Positions 11,095-23,335 of a stretch of DNA of 64,000 nt are shown here, piece after piece. The first letter of the stretch is position 1, and the number at the start of each line of letters is the position of its first letter. The stretch spans positions 327,177-391,176 of the forward strand of contig JABYQS010000018.1 in the NCBI GenBank assembly GCA_022592435.1, in the 5' to 3' direction. The notes under the pieces were generated by a model. It was given only the letters and a program-made list of their open reading frames with translations, was not told where the DNA came from and did not search any database. Source of the stretch: Cerioporus squamosus. Its lineage: Eukaryota; Basidiomycota; Agaricomycetes; Polyporales; Polyporaceae. Both the position numbers and the translations under genes were made by a program.

Positions 11095-12996
11095 GAAGGC
11101 AATCTTCTTGAGGCACGCACCGCACGATTATATACTGGCCAGAGAAATCAGGTAGGCGCCCATATATATATGATCATGATCATTCCGAGCTAATGTCCAT
11201 ATCGGGGAGTATTTCCCGAAGTACTAGTGCGCAAGTATACCTAGTTCGAAGCTTAAGGTGCCGATGTCCATGACCTACGTTTCTTGGTAGGACGTGTCCG
11301 GTGCCGTGCGTATTCGCAGGCCTCCCCAACTGACCTGCCTTTCGAGCTACTCCAGATCCTAGGTGCCAACAGGCCGAAGCTAATACCCACGCGATCGAAG
11401 CACGCGTGACGCGACACTTGCGTCTTCGTACTAGGGTGCGTCTCGGATTGGTACACCCGCGCATCCGGACCAGCCCCTCTCTAGGCTCAGTCTTCGCATT
11501 GTCTGGGCTCTCCTCCGCGGCGACTCGCACCATGAGCGTGTCCGTTGTGAAGTATGCGACGACTCTGCAGCCAAAGTCACCGCTGAGGGCTCCGAGTCCT
11601 CCGGCACCGAGCTCCCGGCAAGCCTGGTCCTTACCACCCGTCCATGCCGCCAGCCATCCTCCTGAAGCGCTACGACATGCTTCATGCAAGCTGTCGATAG
11701 CACACCGCCAGGCCCCCATGTCATAAAACTCTATTGGGGTCTTCCCAAGCGACAGTGCAGCGTTCTATCACAGCTTCACAGTGGACACGACCGCCTGAAC
11801 GCCTTCCGGGGAGGGGGGGGGCGGCCTCAAATGCCGACGACCAGCCTAGACCGTCGCTCGCTTCCTTCCCTCTCGCTGCCGTTCTGTGGATGCCCGCCAC
11901 CCACTTCGTCAAGTCATCCGTGGCCCTATCTCGCTGCGCGGCACTATCGGCGATCGAGAAGCATGAGCGGCAGTTCTTGAGTATGTCGAAGCTACAGGCC
12001 ACTTCGACTCCTTTGGTGCGCGCACTTCGACTGAACGTCCCTTTGCTTCCCCTTGCTTCGCTTCACAAATCACGGACTCTGTTCCCTTCTCTCTCGTTGT
12101 GTTGCCCGTCTCTGTCTACGATACGTAGTGTAATTCTCTCGGCCCCCCATGCCGTCCGCGGGCCACATTCTATTGTACATCGATCGCCTTCCCCCTCTTC
12201 CTAACAACCTCTCCGGGCACGTCAACCCTATTACGTCCCATTTCCCTCTCTCGTCTCATACTATACACTCCTTCATTTTCTTCCCATCGCTACCTTACCC
12301 TGTCTACTCCATGCGCTGGCCCTCTGCGAACGTTTCCTTACCGCGTCCTTCCGCCGTCCGTTCGCCCTCCTCACTAGAGTCTCCACATACGAAGCACGGC
12401 AACACTCCAACTGTATCGATAGCTCGGCCATCTGTACCGTTACGCATGACCTACAGCAGTCCTCGAAGTAGTACCGTAGCAGTGGCACGGCTTCGGTCGT
12501 GAAAGGCTATGAAATTCTCTCTCTCTCCCGTACGGCCCATCGCGATCGTTGTCTGTGTCTGAGCCTTCCTGTGGTCTATTCCGGCTGGGAGGGCTCCTCA
12601 ATGAATATCTAGGGCCCGTATATATGGCAGGACGGTACACACAACTTGCACCATTTTATGTGTACATGAAGAGTCAAGACATCCAAACGTCATGCCTAGC
12701 CGCTCGGGCTCAGCCGTAGGGCTGCTCGATTCCGGTCGGTGGATCGCAGGTCGCAGGTCATGAACTGGCATTGCGTCCTAGTTGTACGCCTCCGGCGGTG
12801 AAGTTATGTTGAGTAGCCACCGGTCATGCTCAATCGCTGCTGCGACCTGGTAACGCTGAACATGACCGTCTGCTGTACGCAAAGCGCGCTCATGGACAGG
12901 GACGGACTCCAATTCAGGCTCGCTAATAGCATTCGCATAACAGTACACATGATGCCTGCCGCGCGTAACTGAAGGGCTCGCTTCATATGCAACGAC
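11095..12996. other. No gene supported
   Basis: Long open frames exist on both strands at 11180-11726, but they are GC-rich mirror images without a protein-like signature or splice context. A purine run with G9 lies at 11810-11822. The stretch 12000-12500 is pyrimidine-rich. I see nothing further that I can name. Confidence 0.4.
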
Positions 12997-13830
12997 CTAT
13001 CCTCTCATGAACTCTGCCAACAGTCCTCTGCAAACGAGATCTTTGATCCGATTCAGACCTATCTCCTGACCGTCATGCCCGTCTGCGAAATCCTGGAGAC
13101 ACCCGAACACTCCTTGATTGACACTATCCCTCAGCGCTGACAGCCGCAAGGCCATCTCCATGCCCATGAGCTGTCCCTCAGCCGTAGAGATAGGCTGGCT
13201 TCTGGTACCGAAGGTGTGATAGCACCGTGCTAGCTGGGATTCGTCCAGGGCAAACTTCTTCCAAGTCGCAATCCGCAACGCGTCATCCATCGAGGTCTTT
13301 TCCAGTTCCGCAATTGCAACTGCGCGAATGCCGGAACACCCCCATTTCTGACTCTGCTCGAGCATGGCAATCCAATCCTCAGTTGAGAAGGCTTCCTCGG
13401 CGGCCCTGTCATAATCCATCCGAGCATTAGCCAGCGTCTTCATAAGACTGTAGGCTCTCTCACACTAATGGATATATGAAGGACAAGAACTTGGAAAACT
13501 TCGTCGCCTTGACGTCTCGTAGGTGCACGGGTTGATCTTCTGACCATCCAAGCCAGCTTGGCACGTGTTCATGGAACAAAGTAGCCGTCGCCAAAAAGAC
13601 CGACCGATGTATGCAAAAAAGAACATCGTCCACCTTACAGGGACAGGGTAAGTGTCCAGCCATAGAGCGTTGATTTTGCCACTGACCATGAGAAACAGAT
13701 TCCCATCGTCGAAGTAGTAGCGGAGGTGCCGGCTAACGGCTCCGTTCCTCCCTTGACGCGGGCTCCAAGCCATGTCCTCTTGGTCAGACAAGGCTCCGAG
13801 GTCCTGTGTAGAACCCGGCAGCTGAGGCAT
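12997..13830 (-). CDS. BTB/POZ-domain protein
   Basis: Three exons are proposed. Exon 1 starts at 13830 with MPQLPGSTQDLG and reaches YYFDDGNLFLM. A 57-bp intron (GTCAGT...GTAAG) leads to VDDVLFCIHRSVFLATATLF...FSKFLSFIYPL. This is the core of a BTB fold: a short strand, the V.F.VHR-type helix start and the F..FL.FIYP segment. A third exon carries STEDWIAMLEQSQKWGCSGIRAVAI, the helical BACK-like continuation usual in basidiomycete BTB proteins, and ends at 12997. The second intron starts at GTGTGAG near 13463. The acceptor that keeps the frame is a CCGAG about 70 bp on, which is weak, so this junction is uncertain. Such proteins are thought to dimerise and often act as Cullin-3 adaptors. The function here is not known. 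Confidence 0.75.
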
Positions 13831-13865
13831 GATGAGATTAGACCCTATGAATTTCCGCGACGCAC

Positions 13866-13880
13866 TTATATATATATATT
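13866..13880 (-). promoter_or_regulatory. Possible TATA element of the BTB gene
   Basis: An alternating TA tract (TTATATATATATAT) lies about 36-50 bp upstream of the BTB start codon. This fits a core promoter position if the 5' leader is short. It could equally be a simple repeat. Confidence 0.35.
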
Positions 13881-14331
13881 CATCTCAGGGCGCTGACATT
13901 GACTAGTACTACGTAGGGAACAAATGGCGGACTATCCCACTACATATTGGGTAACCATACCCTTATCGACGAATGCATGCGCATCAACCTCCCTGTTCGG
14001 GTTAATCACCGTGCAGAGGGCCCGGGACAACCCTTAGGAGTAGACACTGGCCTAGCTTCTCCCCACGATCTCAACCGTGTACGGCGAGGCATCCAAATTC
14101 GCTGGCGGACTGTGTCCTAAAGCTTATGCACATACGAGATAAACAGATAAGATTGACGGCAGCAACCGTGAACATATGCATCAACATGTCTACATGTGCA
14201 ACGAGGCGGTGATGTCTCCCAGTATACGCACATCATATGGACTTTGGGATATGTGCACGGTGTTCTATAGCATACGCTAGCCTAGTAAGGGTGTATAAGT
14301 CCCGACGCGGCAATACAGCGTGCAGATAGCC
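13881..14331. other. Intergenic, nothing recognised
   Basis: AT-richer sequence between the BTB gene and the next minus-strand gene. No open frame or repeat stands out. Confidence 0.5.
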
Positions 14332-14886
14332 TCACTTCAATATAGCTTGCGCGGCCAAGCCGGCATCCCCATTGCGTATATGAATGAGACGTGCAGGGTT
14401 TGTGGTGGATACTCTCATCACAAGCATTTCTCCGTGCCACACGAGGTTGTTATCAAGAGACCGCAGTGAGCGGTTGGGGGGTTGAAAGGTATGCCGCGTG
14501 AAGAAAATCTTGAAATGGTGTCGCTTCGACGAGGAGTCCGTAACTGCGACCAGACAGTCGTGGATGTACAAGCGGGTACCCAGGTATTCTTCTACGTGCG
14601 GAAAGTCTGCTTGATGGTGAAGATCGTTCCTCGAATTCGCTTTGGTGGCAACATAGATTACTTCCGGGCGTCGGTTATGCCCATATAGTCGCCCGCGAAC
14701 GGTCACAAGAGGACTCTGTGGGAACTCAATCGCATCAGCGGACAGGAGAGTCTCCGACGAGGTACTCACAGTAAGAGCGGCGGGTCGAGTACCCTGACGG
14801 TCCGTTGAAACTCTTGAGCACGGCATGTGTTCAGGAGAGAACGTGCAGCGGACTGTACGGGAGGTTTTATGCGATTCAACAAACAC
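14332..14886 (-). CDS. Hypothetical protein, 184 codons
   Basis: A single uninterrupted frame with normal amino-acid composition. It starts at MFVESHKTSRTV and ends AAQAILK. The middle reads like a beta-rich fold (LVTVRGRLYGHNRRPEVIYVA, LGTRLYIHDCLVAVT, KRHHFKIFFTRHTF, NNLVWHGEMLVMRVS). I do not recognise the family. No signal peptide or membrane helix is seen. A single-exon gene is unusual here, so missed introns or a different start are possible. Confidence 0.5.
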   Translation of the reverse strand: MFVESHKTSRTVRCTFSPEHMPCSRVSTDRQGTRPAALTVSTSSETLLSADAIEFPQSPLVTVRGRLYGHNRRPEVIYVATKANSRNDLHHQADFPHVEEYLGTRLYIHDCLVAVTDSSSKRHHFKIFFTRHTFQPPNRSLRSLDNNLVWHGEMLVMRVSTTNPARLIHIRNGDAGLAAQAILK

Positions 14887-15216
14887 AGAAGGAATTCTGC
14901 GCTATCCAGCATCGGTAACGTCCATCAAGAGCAGTACCGCGTCCGCAGGCTGCCGGCTGGGACCCACTCGTGATGGCTCAAGGACCGCCGGTCCCGACCA
15001 GTATCTCATCTGCCACATGTTTAAAGTTGCAAAGCAACGAGGAGAAATAACAGGGACGCACGTATGGGGATCTGTACCGAGCTGAGACGGCGGACCTCGG
15101 TCGGCGAAGGCTAGGCGGTTCGTACAGCGCACTATGGCCACGTTCCGCACCGAGTCGACCGCCGACAGCCACTACACAATGTGTACGCTACCGGACCACG
15201 GGACTTCAGGTGCCCG

Positions 15217-15878
15217 ATGCGCCGAGTCTTGCCGTACGAGGAAGGACGCGGCGAAGCCGGGGCGTGTTGATCATGCGATATGGCGAGCAGGCGCAGGTGA
15301 CGTACGTGCGGTGAGGGTGCGACGAGGTGGGGAGAGGCAGGACGGGCGGGACGGCCGCGAGGTCGAGCTTCCCAGGGCAGGAATTCTGCAGAGTGTTGCC
15401 ATGCACGGAAGGTTGGTCGATGAGGTGGAGATGTCGTCGCGGCGAGCTAGGAAGAGCATGCGCGTGCGCAGTGAGTACTAAGCACTTAGCGGGTGGCACG
15501 CCATGACGCACGGCGTAGCAGCCTTGGGACGAACCTGCCGCTCGAGGACGGGATCTGATGGTGCCGCAGTGGATGGCTGTTGAAGCCACCGACCGGAAAC
15601 GGGCGAGAGCCAAGCGAAGGGCATGCACAGGGCAAGAACCGGTGAGCTGCTTGGAAAGGAAGTCGCGGCGGTACCCGAGCTCGACTTGACTGATTGGGAC
15701 GCATACGCTTTGTCAGCAGTCGCCACGTGGACGTTGCGCCGGTCCTTCCGAACAATGATTCTGAACATGCTGCGTTAACGTTGGCTCTCTCTGACCACCA
15801 CGCTGTGCTAGTCTCTGCCGCTCTCTGTCAACGCGCCGACGTTCAGCGGGATCCCAAGCGGGCGGCGGCGTGCTGCTG
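15217..15878. repeat. Left arm of inverted duplication (non-satellite part)
   Basis: This stretch is nearly identical to the reverse complement of 30170-30829. Differences noted are a 2-bp TA indel (GAGTACTAAGC here, GAGTATACTAAGC there), a G/A substitution next to GGATCCCAAGC (near 15851) and divergence at the outer edge (CGATGCGCCGAG against CGATACGCAGAG). Open frames in it on the minus strand also occur in the other arm, but they look accidental. I do not recognise a gene. Confidence 0.9.
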
Positions 15879-16321
15879 CACGTCCCGACGCGTGCAGACA
15901 ACACCACGTCCGGCTTCCGCGTGCGGAGCACCCTGCCAGCAACTCCAGCGGGCGGCGGCGACGTCCCGACGCTTGCGGACAACACTCCACGGCGGGATCG
16001 CAAGGCAAGCTGACGGGCGGCGGCGCTCTGCTGCACGTCCCGACGCATGCGGAGCACCCTGCCACCAACACGCCCGACATCCATCCTCGGCGGGAGCTCA
16101 AGCGGGCGGCGGCGACGTCCCGACGCTTGCGGACAACACTCCACGGCGGGATCGCAAGGCAAGCTGACGGGCGGCGGCGCTCTGCTGCACGTCCCGACGC
16201 ATGCGGAGCACCCTGCCACCAACACGTTCGACATCAACACTCGGCGGGAGCTCAAGCGGGCGGCGGCGACGTCCCGACGCTTGCGGACAACACTCCACGG
16301 CGGGATCGCAAGGCAAGCTGA
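15879..16321. repeat. GC-rich satellite, short array (left arm)
   Basis: About three units of the same 154-bp satellite that fills 28150-30186, in reverse orientation. Each unit holds two copies of an ACGTCCCGACGC core. The array stops at about 16321 (GCAAGCTGAC then AGCAAGACG), followed by a diverged half-unit to about 16400. Confidence 0.9.
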
Positions 16322-17919
16322 CAGCAAGACGCTCGACATTCATCCTCGGCGAGAAGTCTAGCGGGCGGCGGCGTTCCGCTCCACGTCTCGACGCTTTCGG
16401 GACAAGACCACCTTCCGACATGGATCATCAGTGGGATCGCTGGTGCGCGCTGCATATTTCCGCCACATATTCCCTAAGTGACCTTCCCCGGTCATCTCCG
16501 AGGTCTCGCGTCGAAAGGTCATCCTATTGAGTGAATTATCTCTGAGGATGCCCCTTGGGGGCTTGCTCTCCGCGGGGACGTTATGTCCGCGGCAGCTTCA
16601 CTAATCGCCGTCTACGGATTCTATTGTCATATCCGACCCCTGTTCGCAATTGCAACGGCATGAGCTGGTTCTTGCCTATCTCGGCGGTTACCAATCAAAT
16701 TATGACTACTTTTGGGCTCGTTCGTGACGTTCACCCAGTCATGCATATACATATATATATATACCCACACATATGCCAGTGTGCCTGCCTCGTTACCCCG
16801 GTGTAGCAAAATGCGTGCGTTCAAGGTGAGGACAGACTGCCCTCGGTTAACGGGAGTTGACATACCGGATAAGTTTCAGGGCTTCGCGATCGGCGACGTG
16901 GCCAGAGTCGCCACTTTGACACTCATACTGTTTGTTATATGTACTTGCCCTCAAGATACGGATCTGCAACACGGGATATGTCGAACATTGTGGGCATACA
17001 GGGAATATGTTATTCTGGCCGCATGGCGGAAGGTTGCCGCAGCCATCTCCCGGGTAGCTCAAGATGTCGTAGAACTGAGGCTGAAACATCTTCTCTGGTG
17101 GTGACCGGGCATAGTCGCGGATGTGAGGACACAGGAAACGTGACATATGGATTGGTACTGATGAAGCACCACGGCAGGAAATGGGCGGCTGGACAACCTT
17201 GAGCTTGCAGTGTCAACTTGGAGTTCTCGCGCCGCTGACGTCTCTCAATTGCCGACGCAGCTCCTTGTTGTAGCTATAGCGGTCGCAGTCGCATTAATAT
17301 TCACTGTCAGCGCCAGTGCGTGGGCGAACGTGCGGGCCGCAGCGTGCTCGGCGGCCGATCTGCCTGGCTAGCCCCCTTCTTTGCCAAAATCATTGCCATA
17401 CAATCATCTCCATCGCGATCAGTTCCGCTTTCGACATACTGAGCTGCCACTCGCTGGCATGATGGGCTAACACGGTGAGTGATAATGAGTATTCATATTC
17501 TCGAGGAGTTACTTGGATTTTGGGTATGTCAACTTGTCAACACACAGATGAAATGCGATGAGAGGAATACATGCAGGCGGGAGATTCTCTGTAGCGGGAC
17601 AAGCCTTGAAGGTTGTAGCCGCGCTGCGGAGCGCCATCTTCTCCGCCCTGGATCCGTCAACCTCAGTTGCCGCCACAGATGCTCCCGCAGTCTCTGAGAC
17701 TATGACTGGACGTTGTTCGCGCGCGGGCATTATTCGGCTCAGCTGCAAGGATCGTGGACCTCGCTTTCCTGCTAGCATAGGCGCCTTTCTCTTTGCGCAT
17801 CCTAGGGGGATTGCTAACTTCGTTCGACGCAGTACATACTGCATAGCATACACGCGGAAGGCTATGACCGTACAGAGAGACGGCGATTGGAGTAGGGTGC
17901 CCGCAGTCGGGCTACATTG
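16322..17919. other. No gene supported
   Basis: Apart from the diverged satellite edge (to about 16400) and a short (TA)n/(CA)-type tract near 16750, I see only short overlapping frames without motifs. Confidence 0.45.
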
Positions 17920-18791
17920 CTAAACATGTACATCTTTCTGCATACTCCGCAGCCGGCTCTCCAGACGATCCACTGTCGCAAGATGCTCCACCGCCTCATG
18001 CTGTAGCTCAGCCATCGTGCGCTCGACGTCATAGCGCACAACGTGATTCATCTCCTCGACACCGCTTCGCTTCAACTGCAAGATCTCGGAGCGGCGTTCA
18101 GCGGAGAAAAGTTGACGTTGCTCGCATTCGATTAGACCGTTCCACCGTTTGAGCTGTGCGTCGAGGATCATACCCTCTTGATACTGCACGTGGGCCGCGT
18201 GTATGGTCGACACATGGCCTATGAGCTCTCTGGAAAGAGACTGTCCAAATGTCAGCAGTCCGGGGCCAATCGCTGGACGGAAACCATACCTTCAGAGTTG
18301 AGCCGCAGTTACTGGCATCGACAGCATCCGCAAAAGCCTGGGCCCTGCCGTCATGGCGAAGTTGATGACCAATGGGTGACACGATCCATCAAAGAAAATC
18401 GTAGAACCTACAGCACAGCAACGTTCTTCAGCGTCTGTTTGGGCAAGACAGCATCGCCAGAAAATCCACGCAGTGTTTCGAGGAGCCGTGTAGACTGAAG
18501 GACCGCATCCGCGGACAGCATGGCGGGCTGATCTCCTCGGAGGGTAACCTTTATCGTCCGTAGAATCTCTTCCCGACACACGGGACATAGTCGGGCTCCA
18601 GCCCTCCGGTGGGACGTAAGGCATGGAGAACAGAACATGTGTCCTGAAAATGAACTCAGCCTGCCGTGCATGTGCGAAGGAGCTACGGGCGACTCACCGC
18701 ATTGTGTAGCGACCACAGCTCTAGAATCCATGGCTTGCAGAGAATCTTGGCAAATGGGGCATAGTATTTGGGTGATGACGGTTTGAGACAT
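17920..18791 (-). CDS. RING-finger, coiled-coil protein (probable E3 ubiquitin ligase)
   Basis: Four exons join in frame into 233 codons: 18791-18698, 18643-18412, 18344-18290 and 18240-17920, with introns of 54, 67 and 49 bp. The N-terminus is a C3HC4 RING finger: CPIC, 15 residues to C, G, H, MFC, SPC, 10 residues, CPVC. The first intron falls inside it, in the Gly codon of TQCGHMFC. The C-terminal exon is rich in Glu, Arg, Gln and Leu with heptad spacing (LKRWNGLIECEQRQLF, VDRLESRLRSMQKDV) and should form a coiled coil. RING domains usually recruit E2 enzymes; the coiled coil suggests oligomers or substrate binding. An upstream in-frame ATG at 18827 would add 12 residues. I chose 18791 because MSQTV directly precedes the finger. 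Confidence 0.82.
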
Positions 18792-18827
18792 GGCGAGGAG
18801 GCAACACTCGGGACGATGCATCATCAC

Positions 18828-21800
18828 GTTCGTGGTGGTCTCTCTTTATACATATGAGAACTCACTTGCAAGTGGCACCAATTGCGACTTCCGATCACGA
18901 GTGAGATCCGAGACCCATGGCCATCAATATGCGTATGATGCAGCTGCAGGCGCGCAGCTGTCCTATTAAGTTGTCTTAAATGGTAAGTACGATCCGTCGG
19001 GCGCAATGAATCTTATCGAGCAGCTGCCTCCTCCCACTAGTAGCTACAGGCTAGCTCCTCTTCACCGCGTAACCCGCGCACATGTACAGCATGTATATGC
19101 ACGCGTAGGGGGTCTTCTCAGACTCCTGATCGATGAACTCCCATCGAGGATCTCTTGAATATGGCCACCGGGAACCCCGAATCACTCGTTTCGGTCTACC
19201 GCGCCCGGGGCATGAGGGTCGCGGCAGCGTCTCCAGGGCGCTAGCGCTAGCGACGCGTCCGAACCGTTCGTGCTCAAGGAAGGCGGTGGGAGAGTTTCTG
19301 GGGGGTGTGATCAGGTGTATCGGATTCCACAGTTGGTCATCGCGAACGAGCGGCTTAGGTCACGGTGCAGTTGAAGTGCGCTCACGCAGTTCTCGCGTGA
19401 GCATTCATCCTGAAGCATTTGAGTCAAGTTGAACTGACTGCAACGGCCCCTAGGCGCTAGCAAATCGGGCACGGGTCCACTGGGCCTATAGCAACTTGGC
19501 CCATTGCACGCGGTCACGCGCACGCAGCGCTCCAGCGCATTAAGCGGACGGGATCGGATGTGTCGAGGAAAACGACGTGGAGAAGGAGGAGGACGTATAC
19601 CTATGTGGACGCGCCTTGAAGTGACGGCTTCACCGCAAATGCCGGCCTCGTCGAGTGCTGGTGGACACTTGGAGACCAAGTTGGGTCAACCGTGAGTTCC
19701 CGTGTGACGAGAGAGAGCGGACGTTCCCACCCACCCGGTAGTAGACGAGCATATTGCGAGGAACCGCATACAGCTAGGTGCACAAGCTTCGCGTGCTGAA
19801 CCGCCATTCACGGAAGACGGGGGATCACAAGGTCTTGAAGCAAGCTGCCGGCGATATAAACCCATGATGAGGCACGCAATACACGCGCCAAGAGTTTCGT
19901 CGCGACGTACATATGAAGGGGCAGGGCGAGAAGTTATGACCGGTGAGTTTGGAGCCTGAGTATGTTTTTGATCAATGAGGCCGGTCGCGGAGTCGTCGTT
20001 GATAGACACCGGAACATTCTAGCTTTGTATAGCAGACGATGCGGAAGATGTCAGAATGAGTTTCGGTATGCGGGAGCTTACTACTCACTGAGTAGCCAAT
20101 AGAACGCCAACAGTGCGTTCCTGATTAGAGGATAGAATTCTGACGACCCGATTGATGTGGATGGGGAGGTACTCGAGATAGAGACGCGTGGCTACGACGC
20201 GGGGACTGCAGTAGACTGTAGCGCAAAGCCAAGCGACGATGGGAGGTGACAGGCAGGCAGGCGAGGATGCACCGAGAGCGCAGGCGGCTGTCAAAAGACG
20301 AAGAGCGTGCTCTGGCGGACGAAATTAAGCGGAGCGAGGCCGCGCGAGTCCGACGCCCGAACTCTGATTGCTGCTGAGAGAGATGTCAGCGGACGCGCAA
20401 CCATGATACAGTAGCATTCACATATTTCTCAAGCACGCAGACAATTTGGCATCGATGGGTGCACTTGATGCGACTGAGACTAGACTGCAGTGCGAGGCAG
20501 AAACAATGGATGACTTGTGGAGGGTGGTAGAGTTTCCTGCGGTATGAAAGCCTTGCTAGCGAGCATAGCTTCCCATTCAACTTGAATGCTGATAATCTTT
20601 CGTTACTGCCTGCAGACGAGTAAGTATGTTATCCTTGGAATTCGAAGTGCGCGAAGGGACCTGGATCCTGTACAGAGATTCGCAGCCGTCGGAAATCGAT
20701 ATGGCGTACTTTTCGTAGTGCACCTGCCGACGATAAGGATTAGGAACGCCTCATTGAGTACAACGTTGGAGGCGGAGTGCCAGAGTAGGTACCGACCACT
20801 GAGCATGCGAAGAGATGGGTTCGACCCAGCTATATTCAGCTGTGCATGACCTACCGCCCGCGGAGGCCGACGTTCCAGGAGTACATGATTCAACATAAGT
20901 CAGAGTCCGGTCATGCCATGTGAAGACAAGGATGATGCTGTCCAGCTGACACGGAATGAGCAGGTCTTGACTGACGCGCCGGCCACCGACGGAACACAGG
21001 GAGCCTGTAGGTTACCAGAGAAACGGACAGCAGCAGCCTGCGAAGCTCCGGTGCCCCGTCTCGGCCTCGCCGTAGTCATCGATCGAGACACCGGAGCGCG
21101 TACCAAGAACCAAGGATCAGACGTGCAAAGGCAACGCCGAGCCCGCCGGTCGCTCAACCTCAGCCTGTTTTCACCGTTGACTGTCGTGATGTCGACTGCG
21201 CGAACCATTCTCTACCCATCCTTTGCTTTCCAGCGGACAGCGTGCACAGATACCAAGCTCCAACGGCTCGGTGGGCGAGGATACAACGGATGCTCTCTCC
21301 CAGAAGAACAGAGTAAGCACGTCCGTGGCAGCTCCCGCGATGTCGATATCCCCGTGTCGAGGGAGTAGCCATGGGACGGTCTTGAGCAGCCTGGTACTCT
21401 CGGGATGCAGAACTAAAGAGATGGGATCGAGATTGGAGGCGGAAAGCACGCAGGACATCCTGCCCTTCCCATCGATATCCCGGGAGGGATGGGAAGGGCG
21501 GAGGCGCGTGCTAGCATGTGTCGCTTCACTCTGGACGGGATCATCGCCATACGCTGCGCTATAGATCAACAGTCCAGATCCTCTAGCCCCGCCTATGCGT
21601 TGCTCGCGACTGCGAAGGTCGCAGGTTCGGGCTTGTTGTTTCAGAGATGCGCTGAGGATCAGACCTCAGCAGACCATTGACCAAATCACGTCCGACGCCT
21701 CTCAATGATCACTGAGCAATCCATAATGCGTACTTACTGCCTACCAGTGCTCAGCATGCGACCGCCGCAGGCGTGGCTGGCGATCAGGTATGGGTTTTCA

Positions 21801-22564
21801 AGTTGCTGACAATTGTGAAGCATCCATCTTGAACTCTCACACTCCGAGTCGCTTCGCTTTCACGTCGTGTGAGTACTCAAACGCGCAGCAATATCGTTGC
21901 ATGCTTACTTCATAGGTCTGTGCTTGCTCCTTTGAGGTGGGATCCTGCGATTTCAGTACTGAGTGAGATTCAGAAGACAGCCAGTGGGAGGAGCCGGCCT
22001 AGGCCTAGTTAGACTCGGAGACGCCCATAATGACAGGCGCCCGAACAAGACGCCACTTAAAGCTAGGTACTAGTAACCTGCTCAAAGCACCTTTGACCGC
22101 CTTGATACTTTCCACAGCCAACCATGGCGAATATGTGTCTCCTTGTATGTGGAGGAGAAACATCTCTTTTAACTATGGGTAAGAAACGATTGGAACTCTT
22201 GAGAGATGAAGTACACAGGCATATTCACTGACAATCGTGCTTTAGGTGACCTTCGGAGATGTACTCGTCAGTTGCACGACGTGTTTGTTCACCATTTCCG
22301 GCTTTTGACATATCACAAACATGTGATAGTCTCAGAGAAAGATCTCATCGTTCGAGTTGAAACGTATGACGGAACAACGATAGTTGTCTAGGGCAGCACA
22401 CAAGTATCGCGGGTCAGGCCAAGGTCAGGCTCTGCGTCTGCGTCCTGCGCGTTCGCGGGCTCATAGCTGCACTCATGTTCGTTATCCTGCTTGTCTCGAA
22501 GGCTGGCACACTCTGACTGATCCTCTGCAGGGCTCTTTCGCAAGCGGCCAGGCCCACTGGCAAC
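18828..22564. other. Long region without a supported gene
   Basis: Many short frames lie on both strands, none with a recognisable motif or consistent splice chain. The frames at 20913-21368 and 21171-21569 overlap on opposite strands and look accidental. A 61-codon frame at 22206-22391 might be an upstream exon of the next gene, but I cannot join it. Confidence 0.45.
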
Positions 22565-23335
22565 ATGTTCAACAACGACAGGCCTGCCGATCTGACTTAC
22601 GGTGAGCACTCAATCTCTTGTATCTCGTCTTACACTGTGCTGAGCGCGCCGCGTTGCGTATACGGATATGGTATATCATATAGATGACGCAGGCAAGATG
22701 CTTGAGCTTAACGAGCAAATCTTCCAAGGACTGCGCAAGGAAGTCGTGGAGGGTCTGCGCGATGTCTTGGATGGCATCGACACCTGTCGTGAGGGACAGC
22801 TTCGGCTTTCGAAAAGACTGAGAGAAATTCGGACAGCTGAGTACGCGACTTACTTTTGCCATGCGCTATGTTTGCAGGCTTTCTGACGTGTAGCGACAGT
22901 GTCGATTCAAGTATGTCGTCCAGACTGCCCGCGCCGCCTGCGTCCGCACCTCCCCCCTCCCGTGCAGGGCCCTCATCGTCTTTGGCCGTGCAGACGTCCG
23001 CGTTTCATCCGCCATATATCCCGTGTGCGCCGCCGGCCCCCTCGGTCCCGCCCACATTTCCGGGGGCGTCCCCCGGGGTAGTCAGGTTCGGCCGCGTCAT
23101 CTGGTCACCCTTCCCTATGCAGAGACGTGACCAGGTGTTCCTCATGGCGCACGCTGCCTGGCGAGCCGTTCCGGGTCTCTTCGCGACGGTGACGGACATC
23201 AGCGTGGCTGAAGACCGCGAATATGTGGAGATTGTGTTCTCAGCTGTCGAATATGCGCGCGCATTTGTCGCAAGCTGGCAGCATCACCGCCACAGTATGG
23301 GCGAGTGGGCAGTTCTTCGCGTGGATGAGTTGTAG
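22565..23335 (+). CDS. Hypothetical protein, 209 aa, three exons
   Basis: Exons 22565-22601, 22684-22840 and 22900-23335 join with matching phases (introns of 82 and 59 bp) into 209 codons. The N-terminal third is an acidic/basic amphipathic helix region (MLELNEQIFQGLRKEVVEGL, RLSKRLREIR). A Pro/Ser-rich linker of about 55 residues follows. The C-terminal 80 residues form a compact domain (VRFGRVIWSPFP, AHAAWRAVPGLFATVTDI, REYVEIVFSAVEYARAFVAS, EWAVLRVDEL) whose strand/helix alternation could fit an RRM-like or ferredoxin-like fold. That is a guess from the pattern. I do not recognise the family. Confidence 0.6.

Noticed and set aside
11180..11726. Long overlapping frames on both strands
   Set aside because: Mirror frames in GC-rich sequence, no motif, no splice chain.
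15478..15768. Conserved gene in both inverted arms (frames of about 96 codons)
   Set aside because: Identity between arms follows from recent duplication, so conservation is no evidence of coding; no motif or splice structure seen.
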